NCBI RefSeq assembly: GCF_030814215.1
Contig: NZ_JAUSUT010000001.1
Location: 4,526,001 to 4,590,000, forward strand
Direction of reading: 5' to 3'
DNA from: Amycolatopsis thermophila
GTDB taxonomy: Bacteria > Actinomycetota > Actinomycetes > Mycobacteriales > Pseudonocardiaceae
Length of the DNA stretch: 64,000 bases
Numbering within the stretch: the stretch's first letter is position 1; each line of letters opens with the position of its first letter. The notes below the pieces were generated by a model. The model saw nothing but the letters and a program-made list of their open reading frames with translations, did no database searches and was not told the origin of the DNA. This document shows, piece after piece, positions 1 through 7,714 of the stretch. The position numbers and the translations under genes were made by a program.

Positions 1-1
1 G

Positions 2-142
2 TTCAAATGGCCCGAACGCCTCGAACACCTCACCGAGATGCCCCGCACCCTCGTCGGGAAGCTCGACAAGAAGCGCCTGCACGCCGAGATCGCCGAGAAG
101 GTCACGGCCGAACTCGCGTCCACCACAGGAGGTAACCCGTGA
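2..142 (+). CDS. AMP-forming acyl/aryl ligase, C-terminal end (partial)
   Basis: Only the last 46 codons are in the window; the gene starts upstream. The peptide begins FKWPERLE, contains the stretch MPRTLVGKLDKKRL and ends at a TGA. MPRT-x-VGKLDK is the classic C-terminal A10 region of ANL-superfamily adenylating enzymes, most like the 2,3-dihydroxybenzoate-AMP ligase or aryl-CoA ligase branch, and carries the lysine (in GKLDK) that catalyses adenylate formation. The stop overlaps the GTG start of the maleate-isomerase-like gene (GTGA), so the two are translationally coupled. The likely role is activation of a carboxylic acid to its adenylate and then CoA ester at the head of the operon running to 3876. 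The substrate cannot be read from this fragment. Confidence 0.75.
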   Translation, partial: FKWPERLEHLTEMPRTLVGKLDKKRLHAEIAEKVTAELASTTGGNP

Positions 143-894
143 CCGCAGTCCACCGCATCGGCCTGATCGTGCCCAGCTCGAACGTCACCGTCGAGACCGA
201 GGTGCCGGCGCTGCTCGCCCGCCACCGCGGCGCCCGGTTCTCGTTCCACTCCAGCCGGATGCGGATGCACCGGGTCTCGCCGGAGGAGCTGCGGGCCATG
301 AACGCCCAGCGCGAGCGGTGTGTCGACGAACTCGCCGACGCCGGCGTGGACGCGCTGCTCTACGCCTGCCTGGTCGCGCTGATGGCGCAGGGACCGGGCG
401 AGCACCGGCGGACCGAGAAGGCGGTCACCGGCCGGCTCGCGCGCAGCGGCCGCCGCCCCGCGGTGCTCTCCAGTGCGGGTGCGCTCGTCGAAGGGCTGCA
501 GGCGCTCGGTGCCCGGCGCATCGCGCTGGTGACCCCGTACCTGCGGCCGCTGGCCGAGCAGGTCGTGGGCTACCTGCGGGCCGAGGGCTTCGACGTCGTC
601 GACTGGGCCGCCCTCGAGGTCGGCGACAACGCCGAGGTCGGCTGCATCCCGGGCGACCGCGTGATGGCCGCCGCCCGCGGTCTCGACCTCGACGGTGCCG
701 ACGCGCTGGTGATCTCCGCGTGCGTGCAGATGCCCTCGCTCGGGCTCATCACCGCCGCCGAGGAGGAGTTCGGCCTGCCGGTGCTGTCGGCGGCCACCGC
801 CGGTGCCTACAGCCTGCTGCGGCACCTCGGCCTGCCGCCCGAGCTTCCCGACGCCGGGCGGTTGCTCGCCGCGCCACTACCATCACATCCATGA
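139..894 (+). CDS. Maleate isomerase / Asp-Glu racemase-fold enzyme
   Basis: The 251-aa product matches the maleate cis-trans isomerase / arylmalonate decarboxylase branch of the Asp/Glu racemase superfamily in size and motifs. It has an N-terminal IGLIVPSSN segment (N15) and two cysteines at the expected places: C77 in YACLVA and C195 in SACVQMPS, the pair that performs nucleophile and acid/base roles in known maleate isomerases. In bacteria such enzymes turn maleate into fumarate at the end of nicotinate or gentisate-type breakdown, or act on malonate-type acids. The GTG start overlaps the stop of the upstream ligase, and the end overlaps the ATG of the TetR gene (ATGA), so it sits in a tightly coupled operon. 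Family membership is clear; maleate as the actual substrate is inference. Confidence 0.8.
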   Translation: MTAVHRIGLIVPSSNVTVETEVPALLARHRGARFSFHSSRMRMHRVSPEELRAMNAQRERCVDELADAGVDALLYACLVALMAQGPGEHRRTEKAVTGRLARSGRRPAVLSSAGALVEGLQALGARRIALVTPYLRPLAEQVVGYLRAEGFDVVDWAALEVGDNAEVGCIPGDRVMAAARGLDLDGADALVISACVQMPSLGLITAAEEEFGLPVLSAATAGAYSLLRHLGLPPELPDAGRLLAAPLPSHP

Positions 895-1610
895 CCCGCA
901 AGAAGACGGCGAACGTCGGCGAGGTGAAGACCGGGAGCACCGCGCGGCGCGAGCTGGTGGAGAACGAGCTCTACGAGCACGCCACCCGGCTGTTCGCCGA
1001 GCGCGGGTTCGCCGGCACCAGCCTGCAGGACATCGCCGACGCGCTGGGCATCACGCGGCCGGCGCTCTACTACTACGTCAAGAGCAAGGACGAGCTGCTC
1101 GCCAAGCTCGTCACCGAGGTCACCAACGGGCCGCTGGACGAGCTGAGCGAGCTGGTCGCGCGGGACGAGCTGGACCCGGTGCAGAAGCTGCGCGGGATCG
1201 TCGAGGTCATCGTCGGCCGCCGGGCGACGCAGCCGGCCCGGTTCCGGCTGCTGATCCGGTCGGAGGCCGAACTGCCCGCCGAGCTGACCGCGGCGTACGA
1301 CGACAGCCGCCGCGCCGTGCTCAAGACCATCGCGGGGGTGATCGAGGACGGGGTGCGCGCGGGCCGGTTCCGCCCGGTCGACCCGCGCGTCGCGGCGCTC
1401 GGCGTGCTGGGCATGTGCAACTGGGTCGCCTGGTGGTTCCACCCCGGCGGCCGCGACACGGCCGAGGACGTCATCGAACAGCTCGCCGACATGGCCGTGG
1501 GCGCGTTGCAGCGTCCCGACCACCACGTGCTCGACGGGGAGGGGCCGGCGGCGGCGCTGAAGATGCTGCGGCAGGACCTCGACTACCTGGAGCGCATCCT
1601 GGACCGCTGA
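891..1610 (+). CDS. TetR family transcriptional regulator
   Basis: This 239-aa protein begins at the ATG overlapping the upstream stop. It has an N-terminal extension of about 20 residues and then a standard TetR helix-turn-helix: ELYEHATRLFAERGFAGTS, LQDIADALGITRPALYYYVKSKDELL. The C-terminal half is helical and would bind a ligand, as in QacR/FadR-like members. It lies inside the operon, between the isomerase and VOC genes, and is followed by a terminator-like hairpin and a gap that holds repeated motifs (1661-1690), so it probably controls the downstream VOC-hydrolase genes or its own operon. Ligand unknown. Confidence 0.9.
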   Translation: MTRKKTANVGEVKTGSTARRELVENELYEHATRLFAERGFAGTSLQDIADALGITRPALYYYVKSKDELLAKLVTEVTNGPLDELSELVARDELDPVQKLRGIVEVIVGRRATQPARFRLLIRSEAELPAELTAAYDDSRRAVLKTIAGVIEDGVRAGRFRPVDPRVAALGVLGMCNWVAWWFHPGGRDTAEDVIEQLADMAVGALQRPDHHVLDGEGPAAALKMLRQDLDYLERILDR

Positions 1611-1615
1611 TCCCG

Positions 1616-1643
1616 CCCCTCCGCCGCCGGTGGAGGGGTCTTT
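1616..1643 (+). terminator. Hairpin after the TetR gene
   Basis: CCCCTCC (1616-1622) pairs with GGAGGGG (1632-1638) across a 9-nt loop, and the 3' side runs into TCTTT. It begins 6 nt after the TetR stop, so it probably ends or attenuates the first transcript before the VOC gene. Confidence 0.55.
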
Positions 1644-1660
1644 CCGGCCCTGCGATTCGT

Positions 1661-1690
1661 CTCAACCGTCAAACTGTTGACTCAAGCGTC
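1661..1690 (+). promoter_or_regulatory. Candidate operator/promoter of the VOC operon
   Basis: CTCAACCGTC (1661-1670) recurs as CTCAAGCGTC (1681-1690), exactly 20 nt later, and the stretch between forms a small inverted repeat GTCAA/TTGAC (1668-1681). This lies in the gap between the TetR terminator and the VOC start at 1743. Repeats spaced by two helical turns upstream of a transcription unit, right next to a TetR gene, suggest an operator; no binding data exist. Confidence 0.35.
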
Positions 1691-1742
1691 GAGAGCGGCG
1701 TACCGTCCGGGTACGAGCACTCGCCCAGGGGAAGGACATGCC

Positions 1743-2384
1743 ATGACCGAGCTGGACCACCGGGTACAGGGGGTCGACCACGTCGCGTTCCCGACGTTCG
1801 ACCCCGCGGCGACGGTGCGCTTCTACCGGGACGTGCTGGGTTTCCCGGTCGTGCACTCGATCTGCGCGGCCGGCTGGGGGCCCGAGGACCACCCGGACTT
1901 CATCCACTTCTTCTTCGACATCGGCAACGGCGACCGGATCGCGTTCTTCTACTACTTCGGCGCCGACCCCGCGATCGGCGGCGCACCGGGCGAGAAGGGC
2001 GACGTCTACGCCCGGTTCGGCGCGGGCGTGCCGGAGTTCTTCGTGCGGTCGCGGCACCTGGCCATCCACGTGGAGAACGAGGACGACCTGCTGGAGTACC
2101 GGCGGCGCCTGGACGCCAGCGACTGGCCGGTGGAGATGCAGATCCAGCACGAGACCATCGAGTCGATCTACACCCACGACCCGAACGGGTACATGTTCGA
2201 GATCACCCGTGCCATGCGGCCGGTGACGCCCCAGGAGGACCTGGACGCGAACCTCACCATCGACGCGCTGCTCGACGTGGTGGGCGAGCCGGAGCCGACG
2301 TTCGGCAAACTGCTGGCCCGCAAGGCCGAGCTCATCGTCGAGCGGGCCGCGGAGTGGGAACTGGCGCGGGGGAGCGACCGGTGA
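1743..2384 (+). CDS. VOC-superfamily (glyoxalase/extradiol dioxygenase-like) protein
   Basis: The 213-aa product contains a vicinal-oxygen-chelate fold: VDHVAFPTFDPAATVRFYRDVLGF at the N-terminus (first metal-ligand histidine in VDHVAF), a middle segment rich in aromatic residues (IHFFFDIGNGDRIAFFYYFG), a second module with HLAIHVENEDDL, and IYTHDPNGYMFEI near residue 150, the usual place for the last ligand (glutamate in FEI). Start chosen at the ATG preceded by AGGGGAAGG. It heads the VOC / 82-aa / hydrolase set, with its stop overlapping the next GTG. In aromatic catabolic operons such proteins are often extradiol dioxygenases or isomerases; which applies here cannot be told. Confidence 0.8.
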   Translation: MTELDHRVQGVDHVAFPTFDPAATVRFYRDVLGFPVVHSICAAGWGPEDHPDFIHFFFDIGNGDRIAFFYYFGADPAIGGAPGEKGDVYARFGAGVPEFFVRSRHLAIHVENEDDLLEYRRRLDASDWPVEMQIQHETIESIYTHDPNGYMFEITRAMRPVTPQEDLDANLTIDALLDVVGEPEPTFGKLLARKAELIVERAAEWELARGSDR

Positions 2385-2629
2385 CCACGCTCTACGTCCT
2401 CGACGTCCCCGAAAACACCCCGATGGCGAAGGTCGCCGCCGAGGACCCGGCGGTCACCGTCGGCCGCATCGGCCCGTACTTCGAGATCAGCGCGGCGGGC
2501 CCGATCGTGATCGACCGGCGCGCCACCGGCTGCCGTCACGCGGTCTGGTACTCCGCCGTCGGCGGCGTGGCCCGCGACAGCCGCATCACGCAGCACGACA
2601 AGAACGCGCTGCGGGTGGAACCGGCGTGA
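2381..2629 (+). CDS. Conserved-looking small protein of unknown function (82 aa)
   Basis: The short reading frame starts with GTG overlapping the VOC stop (GTGA) and ends overlapping the GTG of the alpha/beta hydrolase, so it is a coupled member of the operon. The 82-aa product has no signal peptide or membrane segment. Visible features are a central hydrophobic stretch (VTVGRIGPYFEISAAGPIVI) and a C-terminal GCRHAVWYSAVGG with one cysteine and one histidine. I do not recognise the family. Its position between a metal-dependent VOC protein and a hydrolase suggests an accessory or second enzyme component of that step; this is inference from context only. Confidence 0.6.
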   Translation: MTTLYVLDVPENTPMAKVAAEDPAVTVGRIGPYFEISAAGPIVIDRRATGCRHAVWYSAVGGVARDSRITQHDKNALRVEPA

Positions 2630-3876
2630 GCGCGAGCGCGTCCCGGCTCGGCGTCGGCCGGTACCTGCCGGCCGGCCGCCGCCCGGAGAACACCAGCACC
2701 ACGGTCCACGAGCTGACCACAGTGGACGGTGCCGGCGTCCGTGGTGTCCTCACCACGACGCCGGGCGCGTCGACGGTCGTGTGCCTGACCCACCCCCGCC
2801 AGGACGTCACCCACCACCCGCTGGTCCCGCTGCTGCTGCGGGCCGGGGCGGCGGTGTGGACCCAGCACACGCGGTCGGTCAACAACGACCTCACCCTGGT
2901 GCACGAGCAGGCGCTGCTCGACGTCGCCGCGGGCCTGGTGTTCCTGCGGGAGCGGGGTTTCCGGTCCATCGTGACGCTCGGCCATTCCGGTGGCGGCACG
3001 CTCTACGCCTTCTACCTGGAGCAGGCCGCGCTGCCGGCCACCCGTCGCCTCGCCACCACCCCGGGCGGCCGCCCCGTCCCGCTGGCCGAGGCCGAGATGC
3101 CCCTCGCGGACGGCGCGGTCTTCCTCGCCCCGCACCCGGGACAGGGACAGCTCTTGCTCGCGTGCATCGACCCGTCGGTGGCCGACGAGCGGGACCCGAT
3201 GTCCGTGGTGCCCGAACTCGACCCGTTCAGCCCGGCGAACGGTTTCGCCGATCCGCCCGCGAGCTCGTCCTACCCGCCCGAGTTCCTGGCCCGCTACCGC
3301 GCCGCGCAGCGCGAACGGGTCGCCCGGATCGACGCCGTCGCCCGGCAGCACCTCGCTCGTGCGGCCGAGGCGCGGGCGGCGTTCAAGGCCGGCGGCGACC
3401 CGGTGCACCGGCGCCGCGCGCTCGCACCGCGGATCATCCCGGTGTACCGCACCGACGCCGATCCCCGGAACGTCGATCTGTCGCTCGACCCCAGCGAACG
3501 CCCCTACGGCTCGCTGTTCGGCACGCGCCCCGACCTCATCAACTACGGCCTGACCGGCTTCGGCCGCCTCACCACCCCCGAGGCGTGGCTGTCGACGTGG
3601 TCCGGGCTCAGCTCGAACGCCGACTTCGTCCGGTGCGCGCCGGGCGTCACCGTGCCGACCCTGTTCGTCGAGCTCACCGGCGACCAGGCCGCCTTCCCGG
3701 CCGATTCCCGCCGGATGATCGACGCGCTCGGCGCGGACGACCTCAGCACGGCCACCGTGCGCGGCCTGCACTTCGGCGGCGCCATCGCCGAGGGCGAACC
3801 CACCGGCAACGAACTGGCCGCCGCGGAAATCGTGCGCTGGCTGGACGAACGCTACGAACTCGCCGCGCGGGCCTGA
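2626..3876 (+). CDS. Alpha/beta hydrolase
   Basis: The 416-aa product has an alpha/beta-hydrolase core: a strand and oxyanion region VVCLTHPRQDVTHHPL, the nucleophile elbow GHSGGG (Ser near residue 122), a long lid insertion, VPTLFVELTGDQAAFP carrying a candidate acid residue, and a late LHFGGAIAEGE histidine. It is larger than typical 270-aa hydrolases because of the insertion after the nucleophile. The GTG start overlaps the preceding stop. As the last gene of the operon it would hydrolyse the product of the VOC/ligase steps (ester, lactone or C-C bond). Substrate not predictable. Confidence 0.75.
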   Translation: MSASASRLGVGRYLPAGRRPENTSTTVHELTTVDGAGVRGVLTTTPGASTVVCLTHPRQDVTHHPLVPLLLRAGAAVWTQHTRSVNNDLTLVHEQALLDVAAGLVFLRERGFRSIVTLGHSGGGTLYAFYLEQAALPATRRLATTPGGRPVPLAEAEMPLADGAVFLAPHPGQGQLLLACIDPSVADERDPMSVVPELDPFSPANGFADPPASSSYPPEFLARYRAAQRERVARIDAVARQHLARAAEARAAFKAGGDPVHRRRALAPRIIPVYRTDADPRNVDLSLDPSERPYGSLFGTRPDLINYGLTGFGRLTTPEAWLSTWSGLSSNADFVRCAPGVTVPTLFVELTGDQAAFPADSRRMIDALGADDLSTATVRGLHFGGAIAEGEPTGNELAAAEIVRWLDERYELAARA

Positions 3877-3932
3877 CGCCCGCGGATCCGGCGCCAGGGC
3901 TCGCAGTCGCTGCCGCAGTCGCCGGCCGGCCG

Positions 3933-4601
3933 TCAGGCCGGGGCGAGCAGTGACACGGTGAGCAGCTCGATCATGCGGCTGTAGCGGCCGGCGAAGTCCA
4001 CGTGGGCGGCGTGCAGTGCGGGGTCTTCCACGGCCGCGGTGACGGCGGGCCCGGGGTGGGCGAACGGCCACAGGCCCGCGATGAGCACGATGGTCGACGA
4101 GGCCAGTTCCCCCGCCGCCGCCCGGTCCAGGCCGGCCACCCGCGCGTGCAGGATGTCGGCGAGCCGCTCGTTGTTGGCCAGTGCCCGGCGTTTGTAGGTG
4201 CGCACCGTCTCCACCGACAGCGTGCGTTCCAGCACGCTGGCCAGCACGCTCGCGAGCTCGCACAGGACGGGCCGGGCGTTGAGCGAGGCGGCGTAGGCGT
4301 CGGCGAAGGCGCGCACCGGCTCGGTGCTGTCGCCGTCCGGCGCCAGGTCGGCCGGGAGCGCGTCCAGCCAGGCGCCGTACTCCCGGTTGAGGAGCTCCAG
4401 GAAGACCGCTTCGCGGTTCTCGAAGTACCGCAGCACGTTCGAGGTGGCGATCCCGGCCTGCCGGCCGATGTCGCGCAGGGTGATGTCGGCCACCTGCGCC
4501 CCGGACAGCAGCTGCGCGGCCGCGTTCAGGATCGACTGCCTGCGCAGCTCCCGGTTCTCCGGGCGGCGGGCGCGGATGAACCCCTGCGTGGTCTCGCTCA
4601 T
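3933..4601 (-). CDS. TetR family regulator divergent from aldehyde dehydrogenase
   Basis: This 222-aa TetR protein has an N-terminal HTH (RRQSILNAAAQLLSGAQVADITLRDIGRQAGIATSNVLRYFENREAVFLELL) and a helical ligand domain. I chose the ATG at 4601 because an AGGAGG-like site (GAGGAGGGTG) lies directly upstream; a start 13 codons earlier would run through the promoter side. It is transcribed away from the aldehyde dehydrogenase at 4721, and the gap holds two copies of a 21-bp palindrome, so it most likely represses that gene and possibly itself. The inducer is unknown, perhaps an aldehyde or its precursor. Confidence 0.9.
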   Translation of the reverse strand: MSETTQGFIRARRPENRELRRQSILNAAAQLLSGAQVADITLRDIGRQAGIATSNVLRYFENREAVFLELLNREYGAWLDALPADLAPDGDSTEPVRAFADAYAASLNARPVLCELASVLASVLERTLSVETVRTYKRRALANNERLADILHARVAGLDRAAAGELASSTIVLIAGLWPFAHPGPAVTAAVEDPALHAAHVDFAGRYSRMIELLTVSLLAPA

Positions 4602-4658
4602 CACCCTCCTCGTGCTCGCCCCGCTCGCGCCGCCCGCCACGATACAGCCACCCCTGGA

Positions 4659-4679
4659 TAAGAGAACGACATTCTGTTA
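4659..4679. promoter_or_regulatory. TetR operator copy 1
   Basis: A 21-bp palindrome: arm TAAGAGAA, 5-nt spacer, arm TTCTGTTA, with one mismatch between the arms. It is a near copy of the site at 4687-4707, start-to-start spacing 28 bp, in the divergent gap between the TetR gene and the aldehyde dehydrogenase gene. The AT-rich character stands out against the surrounding DNA. Confidence 0.75.
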
Positions 4680-4686
4680 CGGTCGT

Positions 4687-4707
4687 TAAGAGAACAGGAT
4701 TCTCTTA
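4687..4707. promoter_or_regulatory. TetR operator copy 2
   Basis: A perfect palindrome: TAAGAGAA, 5-nt spacer, TTCTCTTA. It ends 13 nt before the GTG start of the aldehyde dehydrogenase, just before its AAGGAG ribosome site, so a bound repressor would block transcription or early elongation. Confidence 0.8.
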
Positions 4708-4720
4708 CGAAGGAGACATC

Positions 4721-6160
4721 GTGATCACGTACGACAAACTGCTGGTGGGCGGCGAGTGGACCACCCCGGCCACGACCGGCGTCCTGCGGGTCCGCTCGCC
4801 GCACGACCAGTCCCTGGTGGGCGTCGTGCCGGAGGCGTCCGTCGCCGACGTCGACCGCGCCGTCACCGCCGCCCGCGAGGCCTTCGACCACGGCCCCTGG
4901 CCGCGCCTGGCGCCCGCGGAACGACAGCGGGTGGTGGCGCGGTTCACCGAGCTGCACTCGGCGCGCGCCGACGAACTGGCCGCCCTCATCACCTCGGAGA
5001 ACGGCTCGCCGATCTGGTTCACCACCTGGCTGCAGCGCAGTCTGCGGGGCTACAACGACGATTTCCTCGAGACCGCGGCGGGGTTCGACTGGGAGACCGA
5101 GCTGCCCGGGGAGGACGGCCACCGCACCGTGGTGCGCCGTGCCCCGGTGGGGGTCGTCGCCGCGGTGATCCCGTGGAACGCACCGCACCAGTCCGCGCTG
5201 GTCAAGATGATCCCGGCGCTGCTGGCCGGATGCCCGGTCATCCTCAAGCCCTCGCCGGAGACAGCCGTGGACGCCCTGCGACTCGCCGGGATCCTGGCCG
5301 AGGCCGGCTTTCCCGAGGGCGTGGTCAGCGTGCTCCCCGCCGACCGCGCGGTCAGCGAGTACCTGATCGCCCACCCCGGCGTGGACAAGGTCGCCTTCAC
5401 CGGTTCGACCACCGCCGGGCGCCGCATCGCCGCCCTCGCCGGTGAGCGGTTCAAGCGCGTCAGCCTGGAGCTCGGCGGGAAGTCCGCCTCCCTCGTCCTG
5501 CCCGACGCCGACCTGACCCAGCTGGCCGAGGGCCTCAAGGGCCTGGCGCTCGGCAACAACGGCGAGGCGTGCGTGGCCCACACCCGCATCCTGGCGCCGC
5601 GCAGCCGCTACCGGGAGGTCGTGGACGCGATCGCCGGGATGATGGAGGGCATCACCGTGGGCGACCCGGCCGACCCCGCCACCTGGATCGGGCCCATGGT
5701 CAAGGAAGCCCAGCAGCAGCGCGTCCAGTCCTACATCGAGGCGGGCCTCGCCGAAGGCGCCCGCCTGGTGCTCGGTGGGCCCGGCGCACCGGACGTCCCG
5801 GGGCTGGAGAAGGGCTTCTACGTGCGCCCGACCCTCTTCGCCGATGTCGCCAACACCATGCGGATCGCCCGTGAGGAGATCTTCGGCCCGGTCCTGGCCG
5901 TCATCCCGTTCGGCACCGAGGACGAGGCCGTCGCCATCGCCAACGATTCCCCCTACGGCCTGGCCGGCGGCGTGTGGACCGCCGACCCGGAACACGGTCT
6001 CGAGGTGGCGCGCCGCATCCGCACCGGCACGTTCACCGTCAACGGCGCGCCCCGCGACATGCGGTCCCCGTTCGGCGGCTTCAAGGCGAGCGGCTTCGGC
6101 CGCGAGTACGGCCCCGCGGGGCTGAGCGCCTACACCGAATACCAGTCCATCGGCGTGTGA
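4721..6160 (+). CDS. NAD(P)-dependent aldehyde dehydrogenase
   Basis: The 479-aa product is a full-length ALDH. Seen: PWN (N153) and K176 of the cofactor site, FTGST Rossmann-loop segment, the general base E250 in SLELGGKS, the nucleophile C284 in NNGEACVAHTR, and EEIFGPVL plus the C-terminal SPFGGFKASGFGRE. It should oxidise an aldehyde to its acid in the cytoplasm. GTG start preceded by AAGGAG. The tandem operators immediately upstream and the divergent TetR gene indicate specific, inducible expression rather than housekeeping use. The sequence is closest in style to the broad betaine/benzaldehyde-type ALDHs; substrate not assignable. Confidence 0.93.
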   Translation: MITYDKLLVGGEWTTPATTGVLRVRSPHDQSLVGVVPEASVADVDRAVTAAREAFDHGPWPRLAPAERQRVVARFTELHSARADELAALITSENGSPIWFTTWLQRSLRGYNDDFLETAAGFDWETELPGEDGHRTVVRRAPVGVVAAVIPWNAPHQSALVKMIPALLAGCPVILKPSPETAVDALRLAGILAEAGFPEGVVSVLPADRAVSEYLIAHPGVDKVAFTGSTTAGRRIAALAGERFKRVSLELGGKSASLVLPDADLTQLAEGLKGLALGNNGEACVAHTRILAPRSRYREVVDAIAGMMEGITVGDPADPATWIGPMVKEAQQQRVQSYIEAGLAEGARLVLGGPGAPDVPGLEKGFYVRPTLFADVANTMRIAREEIFGPVLAVIPFGTEDEAVAIANDSPYGLAGGVWTADPEHGLEVARRIRTGTFTVNGAPRDMRSPFGGFKASGFGREYGPAGLSAYTEYQSIGV

Positions 6161-6188
6161 TCCGCGCGGGCGCCGGCCCGGCTCGGTG

Positions 6189-7664
6189 CTACGGCGGCCA
6201 GGTGTGCACCGGCTCGTTGGTGTGCATGTGGTGCCGGTAGTCGGCGACCAGGGTGCGCAGGGTGTCGAACCGGTCCATCGTGGTGGTGTCGAACAGCCGG
6301 TGGAACCGCCGCTGCTGCCAGGTCGCGCCGGTGGTGGCGGTGAGGCAGCGCTGCTCGATGACGCCCAGCAGCCGGTCCCGTTCGCCGGCGTCGACCCCCC
6401 ACTCGCGCAGTCCCTCGTCGGCCATCGGTAGCAGCCTGCGCAGGACCAGCTCGGCGACCGGGACGGTGCCCAGGCCGGGCCAGTAGATCGAGGCGTCGAT
6501 GCCCATCCTGGCGCAGGTGTGGAAGTTCTCCTCCGCCGCGCTGAACGACATCCGGGTCCAGATGGGGCGTTCGTGCTCGGCGAGCGTCCGCACGAGTCCG
6601 AAGTAGAACGCGCCGTTGGCCATCGTGTCGACCACGGTGGGTCCGGCCGGGAGGACGCGGTTCTCCACGCGCAGGTGGGCGCGGCCGCGGGTGACCGCGT
6701 AGATCGGCCGGTTCCAGCGGTAGATCGTGCCGTTGTGCAACCGCAGTTCGGCGAGCGAGGGTGTGTCGCCGCGGTCGAGCACCTCGAAGGGGTCCTCCTC
6801 GGAGCAGATCGGCAGCAGCGCCGAGAAGTACCGGGCGTTCTCCTCGAACAGGTCGAAGATCGAGGTGATCCACCGCTCGCCGAACCACACCCGCGGCCGC
6901 ACCCCCTGGGCCTTGAGTTCCTCGCTGCGCGTGTCGGTCGCCTGCTCGAACAGGGCGATCCGGGTCTCGGCCCACAGGTGCTTGCCGAGCAGGAACGGCG
7001 AGTTCGCGCCGACCGCGACCTGCACCCCGGCAATCGCCTGGGCGGCGTTCCAGTACGCCGGGAACTGCGCGGGGCTCACCTGCAGGTGGAACTGGGTGCT
7101 GGTGCACGCCGCCTCGGGCACGATCGTGTCGCAGGTGGCCCGCAGCCGTTCGGCGCCGTCGATGGCGATGTGCAGGTCCTCGCCCCGCGCGGCCAGGATC
7201 TGGTCGTTGAGCAGCGCGTACCGCGGGTTCAGCGACAGCGACGCGCCGGTCAGGTGGTCCTGCCGCAGGGTGGGCAGGATCCCGACCATGATCAGGTGCG
7301 CGCCGATCCGGTTCGCCTTCGCCTCGGCGGCGTTGAGGCTGGCCCGCACGTCGTCCTCGAACGTCTTCGCGCCCGCTCCGCTCAAGCGGCGGGGCGAGAC
7401 GTTGATCTCCAGGTTCCACTGGCCCAGCTCGGTCTGGAAGTCCGGATCGGCGACCGCCTCCAGCGTCCGGGCGTTGCACATGGTGGGCTCGCCGCGCTCG
7501 TCGACCAGGTTGAGCTCGATCTCCAGCCCGGTCATCGGCCGTTCGAACTCGAAGTGCGACTCGCGCAGCATGCGCGCGAAGGCGTCCAGGCAGCGGCGCA
7601 ACCGGACCCGGTACCGGGTGCGGTCGGCTCCGGTGAACGTGTGCTGCTCGACGTCCTCGCCCAT
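6189..7664 (-). CDS. Glutamate-cysteine ligase family (GCS2) ATP-dependent ligase
   Basis: The 491-aa product resembles the GCS2 family: an early TGLEIELNLVD metal/ATP-binding glutamate strand, LGQWNLEINVSPRR, a middle STQFHLQVSP segment and RVWFGERW. Family members join glutamate to cysteine or other amines (EgtA, GshA-like, YbdK). Start at the ATG (7664) preceded by GGAGG. It lies 50 nt downstream of, and co-directional with, the 2OG-Fe(II) oxygenase gene, so the two likely form one operon. A redox-thiol role fits the catalase next door, but the amine substrate is not known, and it may make a gamma-glutamyl product other than gamma-glutamylcysteine. Confidence 0.8.
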   Translation of the reverse strand: MGEDVEQHTFTGADRTRYRVRLRRCLDAFARMLRESHFEFERPMTGLEIELNLVDERGEPTMCNARTLEAVADPDFQTELGQWNLEINVSPRRLSGAGAKTFEDDVRASLNAAEAKANRIGAHLIMVGILPTLRQDHLTGASLSLNPRYALLNDQILAARGEDLHIAIDGAERLRATCDTIVPEAACTSTQFHLQVSPAQFPAYWNAAQAIAGVQVAVGANSPFLLGKHLWAETRIALFEQATDTRSEELKAQGVRPRVWFGERWITSIFDLFEENARYFSALLPICSEEDPFEVLDRGDTPSLAELRLHNGTIYRWNRPIYAVTRGRAHLRVENRVLPAGPTVVDTMANGAFYFGLVRTLAEHERPIWTRMSFSAAEENFHTCARMGIDASIYWPGLGTVPVAELVLRRLLPMADEGLREWGVDAGERDRLLGVIEQRCLTATTGATWQQRRFHRLFDTTTMDRFDTLRTLVADYRHHMHTNEPVHTWPP

Positions 7665-7714
7665 GTGGCCTCCGGCAGGATCGTCTGTAGTGTCCCACCG
7701 ATCCGCCGGTGGTG

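Noticed and set aside
4601-7033. An 810-codon minus-strand frame antisense to the aldehyde dehydrogenase
   Set aside because: No recognisable domain, and it crosses the operator region; the ALDH on the plus strand has all catalytic residues.
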